From the NCBI RefSeq assembly GCF_024166365.1, contig NC_064842.1:24027001-24091000 (forward strand): DNA of 64,000 nt, written 5' to 3'. Both the position numbers and the translations under genes were made by a program. The stretch is from Elephas maximus indicus. Taxonomy: Eukaryota > Chordata > Mammalia > Proboscidea > Elephantidae. The notes under the pieces are model-generated. The model ran no database searches. It worked only from the letters and a program-made list of their open reading frames with translations, and had not been told where the DNA came from. Each line of letters opens with the position of its first letter. The stretch's first letter is position 1. Below are positions 55,574 to 64,000 of the stretch, in pieces.

Positions 55574-55885
55574 ATGGTGTCACTAGGGGTGTGTGTGTGT
55601 GTGTATGTGTGTGTGTGTGTGTAGACCACACCTTCTGACACTGTCAGAGGGGGTGACACCAAAATGATCCCAGGGTCCTTGGTGGCAGTGGTGTCACTAG
55701 GGTTGGTGTCACCCATCACCCAGTGTGGTAACTCTTCAACCCCCTCTCAGCCACCAGTCACTAGGCTTGATATTACCCAGTGTGGGTAACTCCTCACCTT
55801 CTACCCCCCTTCACCAGCTAGTCAGGGTGTGTGGGCAGCAGGGTGAGGCTACCTTGGGGGAAGTGATGCCACTGACCAGGGCTCC
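55574..55885. repeat. Diverged minisatellite with (GT)n core
   Basis: A GT run (55588..55622) is followed by repeated TGGTGTCACTAGG units (55574 and 55690) and a roughly 66-bp period: CACCCAGTGTGGTAACTCTT and TACCCAGTGTGGGTAACTCC, each followed by C-rich sequence and CACCAG. Copies are diverged. Confidence 0.7.
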
Positions 55886-55912
55886 TTAAATAATACATAG
55901 CCTTTGCTAAAG

Positions 55913-55992
55913 TTAGCTCCCAGTGGATTTGAACTGCCACCCTCTTGGTTAGCAGCCATAGCACTTAACCACTACACCACCAGGGTTTCTAG
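55913..55992 (-). mobile_element. AfroSINE 5' fragment
   Basis: Antisense head and short-form junction only: CCCAGTGGATTTGAACTGCC, CATAGCACTTAACCACTACA. Confidence 0.85.
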
Positions 55993-56284
55993 TCCTTTAT
56001 TAAAAGTTTATAGTCCACTCTAATTCTCTTACCTTGGGTCTTAATTTCTCCCTATATGGTGATGACTCTATCTCTGCTCTCAGCCCTAACTGTAACAAAT
56101 CCAAAAATCCACTTGCCTACTTAAAATTTTCTCTAGGATCACTCAAAGACATCTCAAATTCAACATGCCCAAAATAACTCACCAACTGTGCCCTACTTTG
56201 CCCCAACATCATGCTCTAACTTTTATTCCCTGACTTACAGGGTTGTCAGTGAGTTAGAAGTAGGAAAATCATACTAAATGCATT

Positions 56285-57790
56285 TTTTTCCTAGATTGTA
56301 TTTATTTTGTTTTTGTTGTTAAAAATATATACAGCAAAATATACACCAATTCAACAGTTTCTATATATACAATTTAGTAACATTGATTACTTTCTTCTAG
56401 CTGTGTAACCTCTTACCCTCCTTTCCTGAGTTGTTCCCCCATCATTAATATAAACTCACTATCCCCTGAGGTTCCTGTCTAATCTTTTGAATTGCTGTCG
56501 TCAATTTGTTCCTGTATGGATAGTTCTTAAAAAAAGCACAATGCTCAAGGAAGGTATTTTTTACTAGCTAAGCTAAACTATTGTTTGGTTTTAAGAAGAT
56601 CCAAGGGGATATTTTTGGTTTAAGGTTTAAAGATTATTTGGGGGCAATAGTTTCAGGGGTTAATACAGCCTTCACAGCTCCAGAAAGTCTAGAGTCCATG
56701 AGAATTTGAAATTCTGTTCTGCATTTTCCCTTTTTTGATCAGGATTCTTCTATGGAATCTTTGATCAAAATGTTCGTAACGGTAGCTGGGCAGCATCTAA
56801 TTCTTCTGATCTCATGGCAAAGGAGGCAGTTGTTCATGGAGGCGATTAGCCACTCATTCTGTATCCTCCTACTATTCCTCACTCTCATTCTTCTTCCGTT
56901 GCTCCAGGTGACTAGAGACCAATGATATCTTGGATGGCTGCTTGCAAGCTTTTAAAATCCCAGGCACTATGCAACAAAGTAGGAGATACAGTATAATCAC
57001 TGAACAAGTTATTAGGCCAATTAACTGCGATGTTTCACTAAACCATGACCTCAAACCCCCAAACCAAGGAACCAAATCTCATGAGGTGTTTGGTTGTACA
57101 TAAGCAGTCTCAGCAGCTACTTTTTTTTCCCCCCTTTTTGTCATTCTTCTAAATATATCTATCATGCAACTTTTGCCAGCTCAACTTTTTAAGGTGTACA
57201 ACTTATTGACATCAATTATAATAATCGGCTGTGCAAACTTACCCTTAATCAATGTGATTTTCCATCACCATTAGCCCTCTTTTTCCCTCTCCCTCTCACC
57301 CCTGGTAACCACTAATAAACTTTGGTCCCTGTATATTTGCCTTTTCTTGTTTTTTTTTTTTGTATAAGCAAGGTCATATAATATTTGTCCTTTTGTGATT
57401 GGCTTATTTCATTCAGCATAATGTCTTCAAGCTCCATCCATACTGTAGCATGTATCAAGACCTCATTTCTCCTACTGGCTGAGTAATATTCCATTGTATG
57501 TATGTACCCCATTTTGTTTATCATTCATTTGTTGATGGGCTTTTAGGTTGTAACCATCCTTTGGCTATTGTGAATAGTACTGCAGTGAACATTGGTGTAC
57601 AAGACTCTTTTTGAGTCTCTGCTTTCAAATCTTTTGGGTACATAGCTAGGAGTGGAATTTCTGGGTTGTATAGTAGCTGTATTTTTAGTTTTTTTGAGGA
57701 ACCACCACACTGTTTTCCACAATGGCTGTACCATTTTGCATTCCCACCAGCAATGGATAAGGGTTCCAGTTTCCCTGTGTCCTTAGGAAG
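56285..57790 (-). mobile_element. L1, 5'-truncated, with long 3' UTR
   Basis: The minus-strand L1 keeps the ORF2 C-terminus (57783..57312) and about 1 kb of 3' UTR to about 56285, ending toward a T-rich start on the plus strand (TTTTGTTTTTGTTGTTAAAA). TTGTAACCATCCTTTGGCTA and CATAATGTCTTCAAGCTCCA are typical antisense L1 pieces. Confidence 0.88.
57312..57783 (-). pseudogene. L1 ORF2 C-terminal remnant
   Basis: Encodes [39 protein letters not shown], then after a frame shift INKMGYIHTMEYYSASRRNE and ISQSQKDKYYMTLL, the usual end of L1 ORF2p. The RT and endonuclease parts are absent. Confidence 0.92.
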
Positions 57791-58279
57791 AAAAGTTTCC
57801 CTGTTCCCATAGGAAGAAAAGACTACATAGTCATATAGTGTAAAAGTAAGTGGCACAGAGTAAAGTGTAACAGAATTTTAGAGAGAGGAGTGATGAGTGC
57901 TTGGTGGGGTGACGGGAGAAGATCAAATGAAGACTTGGAACCTCACATTTCCTCCTCACTTTTTTTTGCAGTTCAGGACCAACAGCACTTTTTCAGCCCT
58001 TTTTTTTTTTAGGGCAAGGCCGTGAACTATTTATTTAGCATCATTTTTTTCATAGACTGGGAGCCTGCCATATGACCTTAGTTTGAAGTGAGTCTAAACC
58101 TTATAATTTCTATCGATTATAATTGTTTTTGCGTTTAGTTGGTATCTGGTCATAATGAATATAGACAGATACAGAATTTCAATTTTTGGAAACTGCATGA
58201 ATCTTTACTGCAGCAAATAGATGACAAGTATTTCCCCTAAAAGCTAGTTTGGGTCTGACTGAGACTAGAAGGACCCTGG

Positions 58280-58640
58280 TGGTCATGGCCCCCAGACCTT
58301 CTGTTGGCCCAGGACAGGAACCATTCCCAAAGCTAACTCTTCAGACAGGGATTGGACTGGACAATGGGCTGGAGAGGGATGCTGGTGAGGAGTGAGCTTC
58401 TTGGATCAGGTGGACACTTGAGACTATGTTGGCATCTCCTGCCTGAAGGGGAGATGAGAGGGTAGAGGGAGTTAGAAGCTGGTGAAATGGACAAGAGAGA
58501 GTGGAGGCAGGGAGTGGGCTGTCTTATTAGGGGGAGGGCAATTGGGAGTATGTAGCAAGGTATGTATAGGTTTTTGTGTGAGAAACTGACTTGATTTGTA
58601 AACTTCCACTTAAAGCACAATAAAAATTTTTTAAAAAGCT
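58280..58640 (+). mobile_element. L1 3' UTR and tail
   Basis: G-rich 3' UTR (GGACTGGACAATGGGCTGGA), then TTGTAAACTTCCACTTAAAG and CACAATAAAAATTTTTTAAA. Similar in type to the tails at 14.8 kb and 25.2 kb. Confidence 0.6.
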
Positions 58641-59489
58641 AGTTTGGTAATTTCCCTAGTTGAAAAATACATAATAATAATGTTTGCATTCAAAGAGATT
58701 TACAGACATACTATTTCATTCAATTTAAGTCTTAAATACTGTAGCGAGTGAAACTGAAACTACCCAAGGAGACTAAGTCAGGCATTCTCACGTCTGTAAT
58801 ATATTTTTAAAAAGTCTTTTAGAAGGTGGACTTGATACTTTTATGAAATAGTTAAAAAGTGCTGTTAGTAGTGGTTATTAAAATATTATACTAAAAGTGT
58901 AAATTTCCCATAAGTGTGAGAAACAGTTTTGGTTCTGCTATCAGTGCTCCATATGACCATGTTTATTTAACATATACTGCTACAGTTTCCCTGATTATTT
59001 CTGAAAAGAAAGTACCCAGACAAATTTGAGGCTCCATGTAAAATCTTCCAGAGGTAAGTGAATTGATGTAAAAAAATTCAGGGACAACTAAGAATGTGAC
59101 ATACAGACACAAAAGCAGAGACGCTTTACAAACGAGAAAGCCCTTTTGGGGACATGATTTGCAGGAGGGCAGTGAGGAGGCTTATGAATGTCGTGGGAGG
59201 CAGTTCTGAGCATAAAGGTCAACGAGAAACAAGGAATGGAGTTCGGGAGTGGGCGAGGAGACAAAGCGTGCAGTCAGAGGATGGGCTTGGGCAGAGCAGG
59301 GAGCAAGCCCAGTGTAGGAGGGTGGAGGGTCAGAATGTGTGCAGATGCCAACTGAGTAGCCAAATCTGTAGAAAGCAGGAGGATGCCAAGAAAATGAAGC
59401 AAATAAGAAAGCAGCAAAACAATGAGGAGATTATTGGAGCAGGTGATCTGCAAAGGTGGGCAGTGGGGATGAGGTGATGAGTAGGTCAC

Positions 59490-59762
59490 AATGCTATTGT
59501 TAGCCGCCGTGGACTCATGGTGACCCCACGCACAATGGCACAAAACATTGCCCGGTCCTGCACCATCCCCATGGTCGTTTGTGGATCTGGCTGCTGGGAT
59601 TTACAGAGTTTTCACTTGCTAATTTTTGGAAGTAGAACACCAGGCCTTTCTTCCTAGTCTGCCTTAGTCTGGAAGCTCTGCCGAAACCTGTTCAGCATCA
59701 TAGCAACATGCAAGCCTCTACTGACAGGTGGCTGGTGGCTGTGCATGGGGGCATTGGCCAGG
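59490..59762 (-). mobile_element. tRNA-Gly-headed SINE with RTE tail
   Basis: Antisense: ATTGTTAGCCGCCGTGGACT (tail), CAGGCCTTTCTTCCTAGTCT, CTGTTCAGCATCATAGCAAC, GCATGGGGGCATTGGCCAGG (head end). The tRNA head is truncated. Confidence 0.88.
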
Positions 59763-60699
59763 AAAGCTTACAAACATGGAGCGTGCACATTGATTTAGTA
59801 AGGTGAATTCTGTATGTTCTTTAGAGAAAATAGCTATAGGGTTTAAGAAGAGCATAAAGTAATTTGTAAAGCTGAAAAAAAAATCACAAACTTTGCAAAC
59901 GAGAAACATAAGAAGTATTTTTTTATGTCAGTTATAGGCTGGATAAAGTTGAGGGATTTACTATAGACCAAAAAGAAGCTATATTAAACGAAGAAAAAAT
60001 TTGTACTGATGAATGAAGAAAATAAGGTCCCATGTACACTAATTTACCATTTAGCAAGTTTTCAGTATAGAAAATTTATGAATTGGACTAAAACTAATAA
60101 GATGGTCATTATTTTGCATGTCTGTATAGCACACATCTAGGCTTATAAAATACCAGCATTGGAATATTAAATATATTTTGGACTTGAAATAAAAAAGACT
60201 ACATTATAGTTTTGTGTTCTTAATAAGAACTAGCATAAATAAGCATTCTTTATAGTTTCATCCGGAGGACTGCATGCAGGTAATTCATATTTGACACCTC
60301 AAATGCAGCCACCTAGGTGGATAAGCAAAGAAGTAAATATTAACTCCTTCCCCGAAATTATTTGCTTATGAGGAACGAGGCTTAAAATATTGAAATCGTC
60401 TGCATTTTTCTATTGTGCTTTAGAAAGTAAGTTTCAGAATCTATGGGGTTGAAAAAAAAATTGACTGGCAACAAGTGGAAGAGTTCTTTCCTGGAAAGAA
60501 AAAAAAAGTATGCTGTAATGTATGACATTTATAAAATACTTTTGTTTTTTTAAGATGCTAGAAAACTTGCGTTCAGCTGATAGGTTTAACTGTCTTTGCA
60601 GGCATTGTAATGTGTCGATAATTTGGGGAAAAAAGATCACGGAAACTGTTGAAATGAGACAAACTTTTAAACACAAAGAATATTATTGTAAATTCTTGA

Positions 60700-60930
60700 A
60701 GCACTTTTTTAGGAAGGAGCTAAGTGTTTTACAATCATTTCAGTTAGCTCTTGTCGCAGGAGTTTAGCAGTCGCTATCTTTGTGTTACCGATGGAGATGT
60801 TGAGGCAAACTCACGGCTACTGATCTTATGCAAGGTCACCGGATAAATCAGTTTTAGTTGGAGGCTAGACTTCTAACCTCAGAGCCACTGTGTGCAGCCT
60901 GTCTCCTGAGCTACTGTGCCATTAATTGGT
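60700..60930 (+). mobile_element. MIR
   Basis: GATGGAGATGTTGAGGCAAA, TGCAAGGTCACCGGATAAAT, TAACCTCAGAGCCACTGTGT follow the MIR order. Confidence 0.55.
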
Positions 60931-60997
60931 CCTTTAAATACTTTAGGTTTTCACATCTGGTTTAAAAATTCAATGTGATGAAAGCATGAAGATGGAC

Positions 60998-61046
60998 TCA
61001 CGCACGCATACACACACACGTACATGCACACATACATACACATACA
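60998..61046. repeat. (CA)n microsatellite, interrupted
   Basis: ACGCACGCATACACACACAC, then GTACATGCACACATACATAC. Confidence 0.92.
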
Positions 61047-62125
61047 ATTTATCTACTTCGCAGCATCGATTCATGCAGAGTAAAAATCTGGAAGCCTTCG
61101 AATCCAGCCCAAAATATGAATCTTTCCTTGAATATAGCAGACACTACTGTCTATCTAAAATACTCTTTGTGCCCTACTTATGATGTACGCTTACTGGTAT
61201 TAATGACTTATGTGTACTACTGGTTTACCTTTACCGAAAGGGCCTTCCCTATCCCTATCCTTCAGGGCAACTTCCTACTTAATTTCTTATCAACTGCAAT
61301 ATCACTTCTTATGTAAAGAAATCATCTCCACCCCCAACCTCTCCAAACAGAGTCCATCACTTTGTCCTCTATGATCTATTGCAGCACATAGAAAATTGCT
61401 TTACGGTGATTTGGCTGTTTATCTACCCACCCTATACTCTCCCCCATTGTGTCATTTGCAGCTTTGATCTCTGGATCTGGCTTTATTTTCTACCCTCTTC
61501 TGCTCCCAATTACCTCTGATAGGACACATCTCCCCTTCTCCACCACCAAGATCAACACAAGGTCTGACTGCTAGGCTAGCACTTTGCCCAAACCAGCTTG
61601 GCCTCCTGAGAAAGGAGGATTGGAACATTGTCCTCTAAATTGCTGGTTTCAGGAAACCTACCACATACCCTTGGCACATAAATTTGTCATGATGCATCCA
61701 CCTCTGACCCTGAGAAATACGGCACAGACAGAATCCTAATATTTGATGCCCGATATGTTGTCTAACTTATTAAATACTTGGTTGGAACTGCTTGGTTGCT
61801 GTTCACGAACATAAGATCCCGGTTTCATTCCTACTCCCCACAACAAAAAGTTTCATGGTATTCAGCAAACCACTGTGTAACTGTGGTTTTTTTTTTAGTA
61901 AACACTCAGAGCTCATCATTTGTGCAGAAGCCACAAAGCATGGTGTTTCCATGGTCTTACTCATCTGCAGAGGCAGAGGCAGGGGTACTCTGCATTTGGT
62001 TGGAATAGTCCAAAGAGCCTTTTGCAAAACAGACTTTTGCTTGAAAGTGGATGTACTTGTTTGAAGGGAGTGTACACACCCTTTCTAATTCTTGGTTTCC
62101 CCTAAAGTGGGGATAGGAATTAATA

Positions 62126-62700
62126 AGAAAGACAGAGGGAGAATTGATGCATTCCGGTTGAGGTGTTAGCAAAGAAATAACCATTGGATTAGCTGAAAAC
62201 ACAGCCAAGATTTTTAAAGACAATGTAGTTTGTTTAGATGCACTTAACACAAGCCACAGTCTTTTCAATTGCTTCACATGCATGGGAAAGCTGGACAAGG
62301 AGAAAAGAAGACAGCAGAAGAATTGATGCATTCAAATTATAATGCTGGTGAAGAATATTCAGTATATCATGGACTGCCTGAAGAACTAACAAATCAGTCT
62401 TAGAAGAAATACAACCAGAATGCTCTCTAGAAGTAAGGATGGCAAGACTTTGGCTTGCTTACTTTGGACATGTCATCAGGAAAGATTAATTGCTAGAAAA
62501 GGACAAATGTTTGGTAAATACAGGGTCAGTGAAAAAGTGGGACGCCTTCAATGAGATGGATTGGCACAAGATCCTCAACAATGGACTCAAACATACTGAC
62601 AATCACGAAAATGGCACGGGACTGGGCAACATTTCATTCTGTTACACATAGGGTCGCCAGGAGTTGGAGCCAACTCAATAACAAATAACAACAACAATAG
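62126..62700 (+). pseudogene. RTE LINE 3' fragment with partial duplication
   Basis: The main part from about 62185: CACAAGCCACAGTCTTTTCA, CATGCATGGGAAAGCTGGAC, CTTACTTTGGACATGTCATC, CCAACTCAATAACAAATAAC. A stretch at 62126..62172 (GGGAGAATTGATGCATTCCG, GTTGAGGTGTTAGCAAAGAA) repeats a segment found again at 62310..62355. Many stops. Confidence 0.82.
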
Positions 62701-63597
62701 CAGAGTTGCTTGGCATGAGACTATCACTTTCCAGAAGGGGTAACACCACCAGGCAGTACAACTGTACCATCTTAGCTTTAAAAAGGGGACATAGATCTTC
62801 AGTCAAGAGTCAGCAAAACTGTTTCTGGGCAACTTCAGAGCATGTTGATCATGAGGAGACTTGAGGCTCTGCTTTTAGCCTTCACTGAACCCAAAACCAT
62901 CCACTGGGTTGGGTGGGAACCCCAAACCATAAGCAAAATGATGTCTTCTGGCTATCATACAAGGTCTGCCTTTAAATCTTTACTGAAGTGTATTGTTGGA
63001 AGTTGAGATGTTGCATAGACAAAGCCCTGGTAAGTTATAGCCCGGCTATAACTCAACCCCGTGCGCTACCTGTACTTGATAGTATACAAATGGGAGCCCG
63101 GTATTAGAATGCACATTACAGACACACACACAAAAAGCTAACTTCCCTCCCTGCACCAACCAACAACTTGAAGAAGATGATGTGCCCTATCATGTACTTC
63201 CTGTTTTTGGCATTGTACCTGGTGTTTCTATGATTTCACCGTTTCTAAAGGAAGCATTCACTGCTAGGTAAAGTTGCAAGTACTGCCTCCAGGTCTGAGA
63301 ATCTCCTGTTGCACAGCACCATCCTCAGTTCTCGGAATCGTGACCAAGTATGGCACCCATCTAGAGAAATTTCAGAGCATAAATCAAAGGGTTTTCTCAC
63401 ACTGGAAGTACAATTGCTGATTAACCCAATCAAGATTCATAGCTGATGATCCTCGGAAGTAGTATATTTGTTCTAGTATGTGATTTTCAGATACTTTTTA
63501 TTAAAAAGTATCAGAATACCCAATTAAAAGTAGCTTAAACTCTTAACAAAAGGTGGAAAGGAGTCACTGTATAATTGGTTAAACAGAGGCAGAGCGT

Positions 63598-63617
63598 TTT
63601 TTTTTTTTTTTTTTTTA
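63598..63617. repeat. Poly(T) run
   Basis: About 20 T. I cannot assign a retroelement to it. The rest of 62701..64000 and of 60931..62125 holds no gene or repeat that I recognise with confidence. Confidence 0.9.
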
Positions 63618-64000
63618 TCAAGGACTTACGTGGATTCTGTGTTCCCATGCTGCCATCTTTGACCCATCCCCTCATATCCCCAAGATGATTGTTACACTGC
63701 TAGGCATCACATGAAGACATGGCAATCAGTGACCTTTCAAAACAAATGTTTTTGTTTTTGTTTTCCATGTATCTTTTTGGGGGGGTTGGGAGGAGGAAAT
63801 CCTTCCTAAAAAATTCCCAAGCAATCTCCCGCCAGGTCACATTGATCATGATTGGATCTCATGCTTTGGCCCAACCTACAAGAAGAATATAATACCCATA
63901 CTTAGTCAGAATGGAGGAAGGAATATGGGTGATAGAGTAGGAGGAGAGGGGGATGGCTTCTTTGAAGGCAACCAACAGTATCTGCCCATCCTCCAAGAAC

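Overview
This window is nuclear DNA from a placental mammal, most likely an afrotherian and probably a paenungulate such as an elephant. It is dense in a tRNA-headed SINE that matches AfroSINE and in RTE-type LINE copies whose 3' ends resemble those SINEs. Many SINE copies are a short form lacking about 45 bp in the middle, which I recall as the form shared by hyrax, sirenians and elephants. Ancient mammalian repeats (MIR, MER20, MER5-like hAT, MLT1-like LTR, L1M) form the older background. Nothing suggests prokaryotic or viral DNA.

One protein-coding gene can be supported: the 5' end of FMN2 (formin-2), on the minus strand. Exon 1 (36888..38460) encodes residues 1-524 plus the first base of codon 525. 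It lies in a CpG island with the presumed promoter just to the right. Exon 2 (3214..3380) completes codon 525 and encodes residues 526-580. Both exons have consensus splice sites and the phase is consistent. Intron 1 is 33,507 bp. Intron 2 starts at 3213 and runs off the left edge, so the FH1, FH2 and C-terminal tail exons are outside the window. The right 25 kb (about 38,930..64,000) is 5' flanking DNA with no gene that I can identify.

Layout: 1..3213 start of intron 2; 3214..3380 exon 2; 3381..36887 intron 1, crowded with SINE, RTE and L1 remnants, including an ORF1-only (HAL1-like) element at 17.4-20.3 kb; 36888..38460 exon 1; 38461..about 39010 5' leader and promoter; 38.9-40.5 kb almost free of recognisable repeats; 40.5-64 kb repeats again, with a nearly full-length RTE at 48.9-52.15 kb, an MLT1-like LTR at 54.4 kb and a minus-strand L1 3' end at 56.3-57.8 kb.

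I found no undescribed gene system. The less ordinary material is in the mobile DNA: SINEs nested two or three deep with readable target duplications, a tRNA-Gly-headed SINE whose body and tail both match parts of the RTE LINE, an internally deleted RTE, and a 281-codon open frame that is only an AfroSINE/RTE fusion. In FMN2 the points worth checking are an N-terminal glycine context suited to myristoylation, a 450-nt upstream region open in frame with the start, and a Ser-Pro/basic patch. Family names are from memory of consensus sequences, and repeat boundaries are by eye (about 5-20 bp).
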